57,553 bases of DNA from Verrucomicrobiota bacterium (GCA_018970255.1 JAGWWS010000018.1:1-57553), one strand, 5' to 3'; counted from the stretch's first letter, positions 43,969-53,242 are shown. The notes: a model not told the origin generated them from the letters alone. Numbers and translations: made by a program.

Positions 43969-45270
43969 TTAAAAGGTTACCCCGATTTCCGCGCCGATGA
44001 CGAGCGCGTTCGGAATCCCGCCGGTGCCGCCCGGCCGGATGACATATTGCACGCTCGGCATCACATAGAGCCACGGCGCGACCTGCGCGCGGTAATCCCA
44101 CTCCAGCACCCACTCGTAGGTCGGGTTGCCGAGCCCCGAATTTTCCTGCGCCGAAGCGAAACCGCGGCCCACCGAGCCGAAGTAGGAACCGAACAAAATC
44201 CAATCCTGCGGCCGCGATGGCAGCGCGCCCTGCCAGCCTCCGCCCGCACCGGTGAAGAACGGGAACTGCGCGAGTTCGGTCTGCGGGGCATAGACGAACG
44301 AATACCAAAGCGTGGCCCCCTCGTCGGAACCCGCGCGCTCGCGCCATGCCATTTGCTGCCCGATCCAGTAAAACCCGTAGGTGTATGGCGAACTCCCGCC
44401 GCCGAATTCGGGGTAGTCCCAGCTCGACCAATATCCGCCGAACTTGTGGTTGCCCGGAAGCCCCTCCGGCGCACCGCCCCAGGGATCGATGAGCCGCGTT
44501 TTCAAGCCCGCCTCGCCGAACATCTGGATTCCATCGTCGGGACCGAATTCCATGTTGAGCCCGTGGTTCGCCACTACGGAGCAAGCCTGGGTTGCCTGGT
44601 AAATCCCCAGCCTCAGCGCCCAATCCTCCGCCGGCTCGGTTTTCAAAACCGCCGCCCAGGTGCAGCGCGTCGCACTCGAGGTCCAAAAGGTGTTGTAGCC
44701 CATCACCGGCGTGTGGCCGTCGATGCCGCCCACATAGAGGTTGAACATGTCCATCGCGACGAAGTCCTGCCCCATCGCCATGCGCCCGAGCTTGAGGCTG
44801 TTTTTCCCGTCGTTCCAGCGCTGCTCGAAATACAGCTGGCCCAGCACCACCGTGGGCAGCGCCGAGACCTCCGCGACATCGAAAAAATTCCCGATGTGCG
44901 ACTGCGAGAGGTCGGTGCCCGCGGAGTCCAGCATGCCTGCGACGAAGTAGCCGCCGCGCCAGCCCACGAGTTTTTCCAACTCCGCCACGAGCAGCAACTG
45001 CAGCTGACCGAAGTAATCGAACCCCCGGCTCCGCCCGCCCACCGGGTTGCCAAGCAGGTCGGCCGTGTAGCTGCCACCCAGGAAAATGCCGTGGTCCTCG
45101 AGGTCCTTGCGGTGCGGGAGGAATCCATCGAGCGCCCGGTCGCCCCGCAGCCAGCCTTCCCAAAGAGAAACCGGCTCCGTGTTTTCCTGCGCGGCACCCG
45201 CCCAAACCGGCGACGCCGCGAGGAACAACGCCGCCGCGGCCAGGAATGCGGGCCTATTTTTTGAGGCCAA
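43969..45270 (-). CDS. OprB-family carbohydrate porin
   Basis: A 433-residue outer-membrane porin with a signal peptide (about 1-25, ending VWAGAAQ). The mature protein shows alternating hydrophobic strands and OprB-like landmarks: LEDHGIFLGGSYTADLLGNPVGG, LGQLYFEQRWNDGKNSLKLGRMAMGQDF, YNTFWTSSATRCTW and the terminal IGAEIGVTF with the C-terminal Phe. OprB-type porins allow sugars to cross the outer membrane. It overlaps the DsbB-like gene by 17 bases, and the small lipoprotein gene follows. Confidence 0.85.
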   Translation of the reverse strand: MASKNRPAFLAAAALFLAASPVWAGAAQENTEPVSLWEGWLRGDRALDGFLPHRKDLEDHGIFLGGSYTADLLGNPVGGRSRGFDYFGQLQLLLVAELEKLVGWRGGYFVAGMLDSAGTDLSQSHIGNFFDVAEVSALPTVVLGQLYFEQRWNDGKNSLKLGRMAMGQDFVAMDMFNLYVGGIDGHTPVMGYNTFWTSSATRCTWAAVLKTEPAEDWALRLGIYQATQACSVVANHGLNMEFGPDDGIQMFGEAGLKTRLIDPWGGAPEGLPGNHKFGGYWSSWDYPEFGGGSSPYTYGFYWIGQQMAWRERAGSDEGATLWYSFVYAPQTELAQFPFFTGAGGGWQGALPSRPQDWILFGSYFGSVGRGFASAQENSGLGNPTYEWVLEWDYRAQVAPWLYVMPSVQYVIRPGGTGGIPNALVIGAEIGVTF

Positions 45271-45850
45271 GGTCGTGGAGGAGTTGGTAGCGCGGCGGGT
45301 CGTCGGGCAGCAGGAAATGGAATCCCTGTTCGATGATGATGTTCGCCGTGTTCGCCAGGATCAGCAGCGCAAGCAGGCCCAGCGCGGCCTTCGACCACCA
45401 ACCCGTGCGCGAGCGCCCCTCGAGGAACCAGCCGTTGAAAAGCAGGCAAACCGCACTCGACCCCACCAGGCACACGAAAACCACCAGCGCCCAGGTATAC
45501 AGGTGCAGCCCCATCACCGGATCCCCGTAGCCCGGATCGCCGGGCATGATGTGCAGCAAATCCTGCCGGATCGAAACAAACGAACCGCCCAGCGCCGCCA
45601 AGATGACCATGCCATGCCCCACCATGTAATCCCCGGGCGAAAGTTCGCCATCCTTCCATTTGACAAGGATGAACGCCGCGCCCGTGGCGGCCAGCATCAT
45701 GCCGAGGCGTTGCAGGATGCAAAGCGGGCAAGGCAACTCGCCCTCGAAAAACTGGATGCCAAAAGCCCCGAGGAGCACACAACAAAGCACCAGGATTTCC
45801 AGATGGACCGCGAGGTAGCCGACCGGACCGATGACACGGAGGAAGCGCAT
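45254..45850 (-). CDS. DsbB-like disulfide bond formation protein
   Basis: A 198-residue membrane protein with about four to five TM helices. The first periplasmic loop has the CxxC motif CPLCILQRLGMM (near residue 43), the hallmark of DsbB, which reoxidises DsbA by passing electrons to quinone. The second Cys pair of E. coli DsbB in the long second loop is not visible; only a TM Cys (SSAVCLLF) appears later. It may thus be a variant of the family. A DsbA partner is absent from the window. It overlaps the porin gene and follows a possible 51-residue ORF by four bases. Confidence 0.75.
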   Translation of the reverse strand: MRFLRVIGPVGYLAVHLEILVLCCVLLGAFGIQFFEGELPCPLCILQRLGMMLAATGAAFILVKWKDGELSPGDYMVGHGMVILAALGGSFVSIRQDLLHIMPGDPGYGDPVMGLHLYTWALVVFVCLVGSSAVCLLFNGWFLEGRSRTGWWSKAALGLLALLILANTANIIIEQGFHFLLPDDPPRYQLLHDLGLKK

Positions 45851-45854
45851 GGAA

Positions 45855-46010
45855 TCAAAAATTGAGCGGCAGGCTCTCGGTGATGTGCAACCGCAGCGTC
45901 AGCGCCGTAAAAGCAGTGGCAACGAGAAACGCCGCCACGGTCAAAGACCGGCGTTCCTGAAAAATGCTGGCAAATGCCGCGATGAGGAGAAAGTGGGCGA
46001 GGGTTTCCAC
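45855..46010 (-). CDS. Possible small hydrophobic protein, 51 residues
   Basis: A GTG-started reading frame, VETLAHFLLIAAFASIFQER then two hydrophobic stretches (LTVAAFLVATAFTALTLRL) and ending ESLPLNF. It ends four bases before the dsbB start, so it may be translated with it. A GGAGG sits 13 bases upstream, farther than usual. It looks like a small membrane protein, but evidence for expression is only positional. Confidence 0.4.
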   Translation of the reverse strand: METLAHFLLIAAFASIFQERRSLTVAAFLVATAFTALTLRLHITESLPLNF

Positions 46011-46101
46011 GGCTGAAAGTCTGCCTCCATTTCGCCGGTTGGCACAAGCTTGGAGTGGACGCGGCGGTTCTTCGCGTTACGGAATTTTCTGAATGGGATT
46101 G

Positions 46102-46197
46102 CCCGCGAAGCCGCGATGGCGCGAAGGGAGGAGAAAGTTTGGCTGCACTGTGACGGGTTTTCTTTGAAAAACCTTCGCAGCTCCGCGACTTCGCGGG
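46102..46197. repeat. Inverted-repeat element in intergenic region
   Basis: CCCGCGAAG (46102-46110) and CTTCGCGGG (46189-46197) are exact inverted copies 78 bases apart. Inside them are shorter GCGAAG and CTTCG fragments. It lies between dsbB/51-residue ORF and ispF. It might be a dispersed intergenic repeat or a long hairpin; only one copy is visible in the window. Confidence 0.3.
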
Positions 46198-46215
46198 AGA
46201 TTCCCTCCTACCTTT

Positions 46216-46692
46216 TTACGGGCGGTCGAGGGTGGCGGTGGCGAGGGCGGCGATGCCTTCTCCGCGGCCGAGGAACCCCATCGATTCGTTCGTGGTGGCT
46301 TTGATGCCGATGCGCTGGGGGGGAAGTTCCAATGCGGCGCCGATGCGTTCTTTCATGAGCGCGAGGTGGGGTGACATCTTCGGTTCTTCGGCAATGAGGG
46401 TGGAGTCGATGTTGTGGATGGCGGCGGATTTCGAGGCGAGGAGGGCGCGCACGCGGCGGAGGATTTCCAGGCTGCTGATGCCGCGGATGGATTGGTCGGT
46501 GTTCGGGAACAGGTGGCCGATGTCGGGTTCGCCGGCGGCGCCGAGCAGGGCATCGGCGATGGCGTGGCAGAGCACATCGGCATCGGAGTGGCCGTCGAGG
46601 CCGAGCGGGTGGGGAATTTCCACGCCGCCGAGGACGAGGGGGCGGTCCGCCACGAGGCGGTGGACATCGTAGCCGATGCCGGAGCAGGTCAT
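46216..46692 (-). CDS. ispF: 2-C-methyl-D-erythritol 2,4-cyclodiphosphate synthase
   Basis: A 158-residue enzyme of the MEP isoprenoid pathway. Zinc and active-site landmarks: GYDVHRLVADRPLVLGGVEIPH (residues 7-28, metal Asp and His), GHSDADVLCHAIADALLGAAG (about 35-55), DIGHLFPNTD and TNESMGFLGRGEGIAALA near the C-terminus. Its length is standard. ispD, often its neighbour or fusion partner, is not in the window. The ATG overlaps the suhB-type stop (ATGA). Confidence 0.95.
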   Translation of the reverse strand: MTCSGIGYDVHRLVADRPLVLGGVEIPHPLGLDGHSDADVLCHAIADALLGAAGEPDIGHLFPNTDQSIRGISSLEILRRVRALLASKSAAIHNIDSTLIAEEPKMSPHLALMKERIGAALELPPQRIGIKATTNESMGFLGRGEGIAALATATLDRP

Positions 46693-47453
46693 TCGAGGGG
46701 CAGCGGGATTTTGCCGCTGGAGGCGACGATGGAGAATTTCCCGGGGAGGGTTTCGTGGGGCTGCATGTCCACTTTCCCGCCGGCGGCTTCGACGAGGAGG
46801 AGGCCGGCGGCGACATCCCAGATGCTGATCATGTTCTCGATGTAGGCGTCGAGGCGGCCGCAGGCGACATAGGCTATGTCGAGCGAGGCGCTGCCCATCA
46901 TGCGGCACTTCTTCGCGCCGCGGAGCATTTTTTCGAAGAGCGGGAGGCCGCGGTTGATGGTGTGGAGGGATTTCGAGACGCCGACGGAGACGGTGGCTTC
47001 GGAGAGTTCGGTGCGGGGACTGACCGATATGGGCTGGCCGTTGAGGAGCGCGGGGGAGCCGGCCTGGACGGACCAGGTCTCACCGCGCATGGGGTCGTGG
47101 ATGACGCCGGCGAGGATTTCCCCGCGGTGCCGGAGGGCGATGCTCACGGCGAAGTGCGGGATGTTGTAGAAAAAATTCACGGTGCCGTCGATGGGGTCGA
47201 TGATCCACTCGTAGCCGCTGGATTGGTCGCCGCGGACGCCTTCCTCGCCGAGGATGGCGTGGCCGGGGTGGCGGTCGAGGACGATGCCCTCGATGAGGGC
47301 CTGGGTGCGGCGGTCGAGCTCGAGCTTGATATCGTGCGCGAGGTTTTCGTCCACCTGGAGCGGGCGGCCGAAATTCGCGCGGAGGAAGCCGCCGGCGGCG
47401 TGGGCGGCATCGAGGGCGGTTTGAAGGAAGGGTGCGGGGTCCATCCCGATCAA
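46689..47453 (-). CDS. Inositol monophosphatase family protein (SuhB-like)
   Basis: A 254-residue Mg2+-dependent phosphatase of the FIG superfamily. Motifs: GEEG (about 66-69), the metal motif DPIDGTVNFFYNIPHFAVSIAL (about 84-105) and WDVAAGLLLVEAAGG (about 209-223). It may dephosphorylate inositol phosphates or related sugar phosphates; SuhB in E. coli also affects rRNA transcription. It overlaps rho by four bases (its ATG at 47453 and the rho stop at 47450) and ispF at its end, so rho-suhB-ispF are translated as a coupled unit. Met4 (MDPAPF) is another possible start. Confidence 0.9.
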   Translation of the reverse strand: MIGMDPAPFLQTALDAAHAAGGFLRANFGRPLQVDENLAHDIKLELDRRTQALIEGIVLDRHPGHAILGEEGVRGDQSSGYEWIIDPIDGTVNFFYNIPHFAVSIALRHRGEILAGVIHDPMRGETWSVQAGSPALLNGQPISVSPRTELSEATVSVGVSKSLHTINRGLPLFEKMLRGAKKCRMMGSASLDIAYVACGRLDAYIENMISIWDVAAGLLLVEAAGGKVDMQPHETLPGKFSIVASSGKIPLPLE

Positions 47454-48856
47454 CCGGGCAGGTTTTTGAGGAGCTGCTCGTTGGTGGGGTATTTGCGGAT
47501 GAAGAAGAGCAGGCGCTCGATGGCTTCGATGGGCTTGTGGCCGGCGAGGCCGCGGCGGATGACGCTGATTTTGTGGAGGTCCTCCTCGGGGATGAGAAGT
47601 TCCTCGCGGCGGGTGCCGGACTGGAAGATGTCGATGGCCGGGTAGATGCGCTGGTCGCTGATCTTGCGGTCGAGGACGATCTCCATGTTCCCGGTGCCCT
47701 TGAACTCCTGGAAGATGAGCTCGTCCATGCGGCTGTTCGTTTCGATGAGGGCGGTGGCCATGATGGTGAGGGAGCCGGCCTCCTCGGTGTTGCGGGCCGC
47801 GGCGAAGAGCTTGCGCGGGATCTCGAGGGCGCGGGCGTCCACGCCGCCGGACATGGTGCGGCCACCTCCGCTGATGGCGTTGTTGAACGCTCGGCCGATG
47901 CGGGTGAGGGAGTCCATGAGCACGAAGACATCGTGGCCCATCTCGACGAGGCGCTTGGCGCGCTCGATGGCGAGCTGGGAGATGCGGGTGTGGGTTTTGA
48001 TGTCCGAGTCGTTCGAACTGGCCATGAGTTCGGCGGTGGGGACGGTGCGGCGGATTTCGGTGACCTCCTCGGGGCGCTCGTCCACCAGGAGGATCATCAA
48101 TTTCACCTCGGGGTGGTTTTTGACCACGGCATCGGCGATGTGCTGGAGGAGCGTGGTCTTGCCGGTGCGGGGCGGGGCGACGATGAGGCCTCGCTGGCCC
48201 TTGCCCACGGGGGCGACGAGGTCGATCACGCGCGTGGTGTGGCGCTCGGGGACGGTCTCGAGCTTGATGCGTTCGCGGGGGTTAATGGTGGTGAGTTCCT
48301 CGAAGACGGGGAGCGGCGGGAAGGCCTCGGGGTCCTTGCCCTCGATTTCGACGAGGCGGAACATTTGTGGCCCGCGGTTGCCGCGGCGGATTTCGCCTTT
48401 CACCCAGATGCCGTCGCGCAGGTTGAAGCGGCGGATGAGGTCGGGCGTGATGAAAATGTCGTTGTTCGACTGGGTGTAGTTCCTGCGGGCCTCGCGGAGG
48501 AAGCCGAAGCCCTTGCCGGAGACCTCGACAATGCCATCTGCGAAAGTGGTGGGTTGCGGCGGTTGGGGCGGGCGCTGCTCGGCGGCCGGCTGCGGGGCGA
48601 CCTGGGCGGGTTCGCCGGCCGGTGCGCTTGGCGTTTCCACTGCGTGGGATTCGGCGGCGGAGCCGTTGGAATGGGCACCGGCATCCTGTTCGGGCGAACC
48701 GGTGACATCGGCCTCGGTGACGGGCACGGGTTGCGGGAGTTTGCGGCGCGGGCGGCCGATGCGCGCGTTGCGGCGGCGGCGTGGTGTTGGCGAATCGTTT
48801 CCTTCGGCCTGCGGGGCCTCGGTCCCGGTGGCGGGGTTTTGCTGGTCGTCTGTCAT
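47450..48856 (-). CDS. rho: Transcription termination factor Rho
   Basis: A 468-residue RNA-dependent ATPase. The N-terminal 100 residues are low-complexity, Pro/Ala/Glu-rich, with an early basic stretch (RRRRNARIGRPRRK) that may bind RNA. The cold-shock-type domain follows (VSGKGFGFLRE, DIFITPDLIRRFNLRDG). The ATPase core has Walker A PPRTGKTTLLQ, Walker B MILLVDERPEEV, the Q-loop DSLTRIGRAFN and the R-loop GGVDARALEIPR. Extended N-termini are common in Rho of high-GC bacteria. ATG 48856 (MTDDQQ) has AAGGA 8 bases upstream. An 8-bp hairpin precedes it in the leader. Confidence 0.96.
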   Translation of the reverse strand: MTDDQQNPATGTEAPQAEGNDSPTPRRRRNARIGRPRRKLPQPVPVTEADVTGSPEQDAGAHSNGSAAESHAVETPSAPAGEPAQVAPQPAAEQRPPQPPQPTTFADGIVEVSGKGFGFLREARRNYTQSNNDIFITPDLIRRFNLRDGIWVKGEIRRGNRGPQMFRLVEIEGKDPEAFPPLPVFEELTTINPRERIKLETVPERHTTRVIDLVAPVGKGQRGLIVAPPRTGKTTLLQHIADAVVKNHPEVKLMILLVDERPEEVTEIRRTVPTAELMASSNDSDIKTHTRISQLAIERAKRLVEMGHDVFVLMDSLTRIGRAFNNAISGGGRTMSGGVDARALEIPRKLFAAARNTEEAGSLTIMATALIETNSRMDELIFQEFKGTGNMEIVLDRKISDQRIYPAIDIFQSGTRREELLIPEEDLHKISVIRRGLAGHKPIEAIERLLFFIRKYPTNEQLLKNLPG

Positions 48857-48881
48857 GATGGGAGTCCTTGCAAGACTTCTT

Positions 48882-48906
48882 CCCGGTCCGTATTCCCGGG
48901 ACCGGG
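48882..48906 (-). promoter_or_regulatory. Hairpin in the rho leader
   Basis: CCCGGTCC (48882-48889) and GGACCGGG (48899-48906) form a perfect 8-bp stem with a 9-base loop, starting 25 bases before the rho start codon. No T tract follows it on the rho side, so it is not an ordinary terminator; rho genes are often autoregulated by attenuation in the leader. The 280-bp gap to the divergent gene at 49136 holds no gene. Confidence 0.4.
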
Positions 48907-49135
48907 CGGAAAAAATCTCCTCGGGGTGGCGCTGCGGGCTTTCGTGGAAATCCGTTTCCGGAGAGGTTCGACGAGATTCCGCGTGGCGCGGTGGGTTGGA
49001 ACCCCTGCGGGCGTTGATGGCGCCGTGCGGGTTCGCGAATGGCTGGAATAGATACGGGGTGTGCGGGGTTGTCAATCGCGAAAAGGGCGATTTTTTTGTC
49101 GTCCGCCGGGGCGCGCGGGGGTAGGCAATTCCCCA

Positions 49136-49972
49136 ATGATCCACATCAACCGCAACCGGGAGAACCTCGGGAAATTCACCGAACAGGAAGTGGCCGACGG
49201 GCTGAAGAGCGGGAAGTTCCTGCCCTCCGACCTCGCCTGGCGCGAGCCGATGGAAACCTGGAAGCCGCTCGAGACTTTCACCGACCTGCCCGCGCCCTCC
49301 GATGTGGTGCAACCCGAGCAGCCGGCAGCGCCGGAGGTGCCCGCGGAGCCCGCGTGGGAGCGGCTCGGCTGGGGGGGATTGGTGGAGAGCGTGAAGCAGG
49401 TTTTCGCGGCACCGGGGGCGACCTTCCGGGCCATGCCGGTGGCGGGCGGGTATTCGAAACCAATGTGGTTTTACACGGTGCTCTCGTGGGCGAGCGGCAC
49501 GGTGGCGATGGGCTACCAACTCGCCGCTTCGATGGTGAATCCGGAGATGTTTTTCGGCGAGTATGCGAAAGAAGCCAGCGGACCTGTGATGATTTTGATT
49601 TTCATCGTGATGGTTTTGTTTCTGCCTGTGTTTTTGATCGCGGGTTCGTTTGTTTCCGCGGCGCTTTGGCATCTGGGGTTGATGATCACGGGAGCGGCGA
49701 CGAAGCCGTTCGAGGCGACTTATCGTGCCGTGGCATATGCCGGCGGGGCGACCTCGGTGTTGCAATTCGTGCCGCTTTGCGGCGGGTATTTGTTTCCCGC
49801 GGCGAATTTGATTTATGGCGTTGTGGCGCTGAAGGAGGTCCATCGCACCGATCTCTGGCGCGTGATTCTTGCGGCGGTCGCGCTGCTGTTGCTTTGCTGC
49901 GGGTTGGCCATGGGCGCGGTGATGGGCTTTGCCGGACTGCTCGAAGCGATGGGGATTCCGATGAAGAAATAG
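49136..49972 (+). CDS. GYF-domain and Yip1-type membrane protein
   Basis: A 278-residue protein. The first 50 residues resemble a GYF_2 domain (INRNRENLGKFTEQEVADGLKSGKFLPSDLAWRE...WKPLETF), which usually sits in front of a membrane domain. A proline-rich linker is followed by a Yip1-like membrane domain with about five TM helices (VESVKQVFAAPGATFRAM, then TM from about residue 110). Role unknown; Yip1 proteins are linked to membrane traffic in eukaryotes, and the bacterial members are uncharacterised. ATG 49136 starts the GYF_2 domain. The gene is divergent from rho. Confidence 0.82.
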   Translation: MIHINRNRENLGKFTEQEVADGLKSGKFLPSDLAWREPMETWKPLETFTDLPAPSDVVQPEQPAAPEVPAEPAWERLGWGGLVESVKQVFAAPGATFRAMPVAGGYSKPMWFYTVLSWASGTVAMGYQLAASMVNPEMFFGEYAKEASGPVMILIFIVMVLFLPVFLIAGSFVSAALWHLGLMITGAATKPFEATYRAVAYAGGATSVLQFVPLCGGYLFPAANLIYGVVALKEVHRTDLWRVILAAVALLLLCCGLAMGAVMGFAGLLEAMGIPMKK

Positions 49973-49979
49973 TCTAGGT

Positions 49980-50010
49980 CCGCCCAGAGGGCCGACGGGG
50001 GGCGGCTTTT
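49980..50010 (+). terminator. Possible terminator after the Yip1 gene
   Basis: CCGCCC (49980-49985) pairs with GGGCGG (50000-50005), with a 14-base loop, and CTTTT follows to 50010. It lies in the convergent gap and touches the stop codon of the WalJ-type gene. The loop contains further GC pairing options (GGGCC), so the structure may shift. Candidate only. Confidence 0.4.
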
Positions 50011-50792
50011 CAGATTTCGAACACCAGAGGCAGGGGGGATTCGGGGGTGCCGGGGCAGTGGATTTCGGGCAACGGGATGCCGGTGGATTCCAGCTTTTCC
50101 CGCACGGCGGTGCGGGCGAGCTCGGGGGTGTTGCAATCGGCGCTGAGGTGCGCGAGGGCGATGTGGCGGAGCGAGGGGCTGGCGGCGGAGGCGATGAGTT
50201 CGGCGGCGGCCTGGTTCGAGAGGTGGCCGTGGCGGGAGAGGATGCGCTGCTTGACGGACCAGGGGCGCTTGGTGTCGCCATGCAACAGCGTTTCGTCGTG
50301 GTTCGATTCGACGAGCAGGGCGCCGGCGCCGCGGATGGCGTCGGCGACCTGGCGGGTGGCGTAGCCGAGGTCGGTGGCGATGGCGAAGGCGGGGCCGCCG
50401 TTGGAAATGGAAAAACCGACGGGGTCGGCGGCATCGTGGGGGACGGAGAAGGGGCGGACCGAAAAACAGCCGAGTTCGAAGGGCGCACCACTTTGGAAGA
50501 AGCGCCAGGGGGCTTGGAGGCCGGCGTGGCGGAGGTGCTCGGCGGTGCGGGGGTTCGCGTAAACGGGGGTGCCGAATTTCGCGCAGAGGATTTTCAGGCC
50601 GCGGGTATGGTCGCCGTGCTCGTGGGTGAGGAGGATGCCGGCGAGGCTTTGCGGGCCGGGGGTGTGTTCGGCGAGCGCGGCTTCGAGCTTTTTCGCGCTG
50701 AGCCCGGCATCGACGAGGATGGTGGTGGCGCCGGTGGAGACGATGACGGCGTTGCCGGAGCTGCCGGAGGCGAGGATGGTGACGCGGATCAT
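50010..50792 (-). CDS. Metallo-beta-lactamase fold hydrolase (WalJ/YycJ-type)
   Basis: A 260-residue MBL-fold protein. The HxHxDH motif is LLTHEHGDHTRG (about 53-64), with further ligands in FSVPHDAADPV, ATDLGY and ESNHDE. The N-terminal opening TILASGSSGNAVIV and the length match the WalJ/YycJ group, proposed to be 5'-3' exonucleases in cell-wall and DNA-damage contexts. It starts 19 bases after atpG on the same strand, so it may be the last gene of the ATP synthase transcript, in the place where atpD and atpC would normally be. Confidence 0.85.
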   Translation of the reverse strand: MIRVTILASGSSGNAVIVSTGATTILVDAGLSAKKLEAALAEHTPGPQSLAGILLTHEHGDHTRGLKILCAKFGTPVYANPRTAEHLRHAGLQAPWRFFQSGAPFELGCFSVRPFSVPHDAADPVGFSISNGGPAFAIATDLGYATRQVADAIRGAGALLVESNHDETLLHGDTKRPWSVKQRILSRHGHLSNQAAAELIASAASPSLRHIALAHLSADCNTPELARTAVREKLESTGIPLPEIHCPGTPESPLPLVFEI

Positions 50793-50811
50793 GGCGCCGC
50801 CGGGGGCGGGG

Positions 50812-51678
50812 TCAGCCGAGGGCGAGCTGGGCGGTGGCGATTTCGAGGATCTCGTTCGTGATGCCGGCCTGGCGGGCCTTGTTGTATTCGAGCGTGAGGT
50901 CCTTGATGAGCGACTTCGCGTTGTCGGTGGCGTTTTTCATGGCGACCATGCGGGCGCTGTGCTCCGAGGCGCGGGTGCCGAGCTGGGTCTGGTAAACGAT
51001 GTAGTGGATGTAGGCGGGGAGGATGGCGTCGAGGACGGCCGCGGCATCCGGCTCGAACTCGATGCCGCCCTCGATGGGGGGCAGGGGCTCGTAGTCGCTC
51101 TTCAACCCGACCTCCTCGAGGCTCGCGATGGGGAGGATGGGCAGGAGGATCGGGGATTGGGTGAGGGTGTTGACGAAGCGGGGGAAGAGGATCGAGACGG
51201 AATCCACCTCGCCGGAGAGGAATTTTTCGATGCAGAATTTCGAGACCTGCTTGCATTGGGAGAAGGTCGGGCGCTCGGCGAGCGGGAAGTCGGCGACCAT
51301 GGTGCGGCGCATGCGGGCGAGGAACTGGGTGCCCTTGCGGCCGATGCTGACGAAGCGGGTGGTGGCGGGGTCGAGCGAGCCGGCCTCGCGGAGGATGTTC
51401 GTGTTCAGCGCGCCGCAGAGGCCCTTGTCGGTCGTCATGAGGATGACGAGCTGGGATTTTTTGCCGCGGCGCTCGAGGAGGGGGTGGCTGGAGGGGTCGA
51501 TGGCGTCGCGGAGCGAGGTGATGACGCGGTTCAGGAGCTGGGCGTAGTCGCGGCCGGCGAGGGCGGCCTGCTGGGCCTTGCGCATCTTCGAGGCCGCGAC
51601 CATTTGCATGGCCTTGGTGATCTGCGCGGTGTTCTTGACCGACTTGATGCGCCGGCGGATGTCGCGGAGGTTCGCCAT
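50812..51678 (-). CDS. atpG: ATP synthase F1 subunit gamma
   Basis: A 288-residue central stalk subunit with the conserved N-terminal helix (MANLRDIRRRIKSVKNTAQITKAMQMVAASKM) and the C-terminal helix (MVAMKNATDNAKSLIKDLTLEYNKARQAGITNEILEIATA). The rotating shaft couples proton flow to catalysis. It follows atpA by nine bases. atpD and atpC should come next but the WalJ-type gene is there instead. Confidence 0.97.
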   Translation of the reverse strand: MANLRDIRRRIKSVKNTAQITKAMQMVAASKMRKAQQAALAGRDYAQLLNRVITSLRDAIDPSSHPLLERRGKKSQLVILMTTDKGLCGALNTNILREAGSLDPATTRFVSIGRKGTQFLARMRRTMVADFPLAERPTFSQCKQVSKFCIEKFLSGEVDSVSILFPRFVNTLTQSPILLPILPIASLEEVGLKSDYEPLPPIEGGIEFEPDAAAVLDAILPAYIHYIVYQTQLGTRASEHSARMVAMKNATDNAKSLIKDLTLEYNKARQAGITNEILEIATAQLALG

Positions 51679-51687
51679 CGTCGGACC

Positions 51688-53226
51688 CTAGAATTTGTTG
51701 AAGGAAAGGAACTCGTCGAGGGCGGCCTTGAGGGCCTTCTCGGCTTCCTCGTCGAAGGAGCGCTTCTTCGAGATTTTTTCGAGCACATCGCTTTTGCGGG
51801 TCTCGAGGAACTCGACGAGTTTTTTCTGGGCTTCCTTGACCTTGTCCACGGGGACGGCGTCGAACGCGCCCTTCTGCATGCACCAGAGGATGGCGGCCTG
51901 GACCTCGACGGCGATGGGCGAGTATTGGGTTTGCTTGAAGAGTTCGACGATGCGGGCGCCGCGGTCGAGCGTGGACTTGGTCTTCGCATCGAGGTCGGAG
52001 CCGAACTGGGCGAAGGCGGCGAGTTCGCGGTATTGGGCGAGGTCGCCCTTGATCTTCCCGGCGACCTGTTTCATCGCCTTGATCTGCGCGGCGGAACCCA
52101 CGCGGGAGACGGAGAGTCCGACCGAGATCGCGGGGCGGACGCCTTGGTAGAAGAGGTCGGTCTCGAGGTAGATCTGGCCGTCCGTGATCGAGATGACATT
52201 CGTGGGGATGTAGGCGGAGACATCGCCCGCCTGGGTCTCGATGATGGGGAGGGCGGTGAGGGAGCCGTTGCCGCAATCCTCGGCGAGGCGCGCGGAGCGC
52301 TCGAGCAGGCGGCTGTGGAGGTAGAAGACGTCGCCGGGGAAGGCTTCGCGGCCGGAGGGGCGCTTGAGCAGGAGCGAGATCTGGCGGTAGGCGTTCGCCT
52401 GCTTCGAGAGGTCGTCGAACACGATGAGGGCGTCCATGCCATTGTCCATGAACCATTCGCCCATGGCGGCGCCGGAGAAGGGGGCGATGTATTGGTCGGC
52501 CGCGGGGTCGGAGGCCGTGGCGGCGATGATGATGGTGTATTTGAGGGCATCGTTCTCCTCGAGGGTGGAGATGACGCGGGCGATGTTCGCGTTTTTCTGG
52601 CCGACGGCCACATAGATCGAGTAGAGGGGGCGGAAGGAGGGGTCGCCCGACTCGGCGCCGGCGCGGTTGATTTTCGCCTGGTTGATGATGGTGTCGATGG
52701 CGATGGTGGTCTTGCCGGTGGCGCGGTCGCCGATGATGAGTTCGCGCTGGCCGCGGCCGACGGGGATCATGGCGTCGATGCTCATGATGCCGGTCTGGAC
52801 CGGCTGGCTGACGGAGCGGCGCTTGATGATGCCGGGGGCGATTTTTTCGACGGGGTAGGAAGTGTCGTGCGGGATGGGGCCCTTGCCGTCGATGGGTTCG
52901 CCGAGGGCGTTGACCACGCGGCCGAGGAGGCCCTTGCCGACCGGGACGGAGAGGAGCTTGCCGGTGGTTTTGACCTGGTCGCCTTCGCGGATTTTCGTGA
53001 AGTCGCCGAGGAGGATGGCGCCGACCTCGGTTTCCTCGAGGTTCAGGGCGATGCCCATGATGCCGCCGGGGAATTCGACCATTTCGTTGAGCTTGACGGC
53101 GCTGAGGCCTTCGATGCGTGCGATGCCGTCGCCGATTTCGCGGACGGTTCCGACATTGGTCTGTGCGGCGGCCTGGCCCTTGAGGCCGGTGATCTTTTCT
53201 TCGAGTTCGAGGACGATGTTGCTCAT
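51688..53226 (-). CDS. atpA: ATP synthase F1 subunit alpha
   Basis: A 512-residue regulatory nucleotide-binding subunit of the F1 head. Walker A is GDRATGKTT (about 166-174), and the conserved Arg region [14 protein letters not shown] is present near residue 370. The N-terminal beta-barrel domain contains [16 protein letters not shown]. The start is ATG 53226 ([11 protein letters not shown]); the frame runs upstream into atpH. It follows atpH by 16 bases. Catalysis needs the beta subunit, encoded elsewhere. Confidence 0.97.
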   Translation of the reverse strand: MSNIVLELEEKITGLKGQAAAQTNVGTVREIGDGIARIEGLSAVKLNEMVEFPGGIMGIALNLEETEVGAILLGDFTKIREGDQVKTTGKLLSVPVGKGLLGRVVNALGEPIDGKGPIPHDTSYPVEKIAPGIIKRRSVSQPVQTGIMSIDAMIPVGRGQRELIIGDRATGKTTIAIDTIINQAKINRAGAESGDPSFRPLYSIYVAVGQKNANIARVISTLEENDALKYTIIIAATASDPAADQYIAPFSGAAMGEWFMDNGMDALIVFDDLSKQANAYRQISLLLKRPSGREAFPGDVFYLHSRLLERSARLAEDCGNGSLTALPIIETQAGDVSAYIPTNVISITDGQIYLETDLFYQGVRPAISVGLSVSRVGSAAQIKAMKQVAGKIKGDLAQYRELAAFAQFGSDLDAKTKSTLDRGARIVELFKQTQYSPIAVEVQAAILWCMQKGAFDAVPVDKVKEAQKKLVEFLETRKSDVLEKISKKRSFDEEAEKALKAALDEFLSFNKF

Positions 53227-53242
53227 GTGGTGTGTGGAGTGG

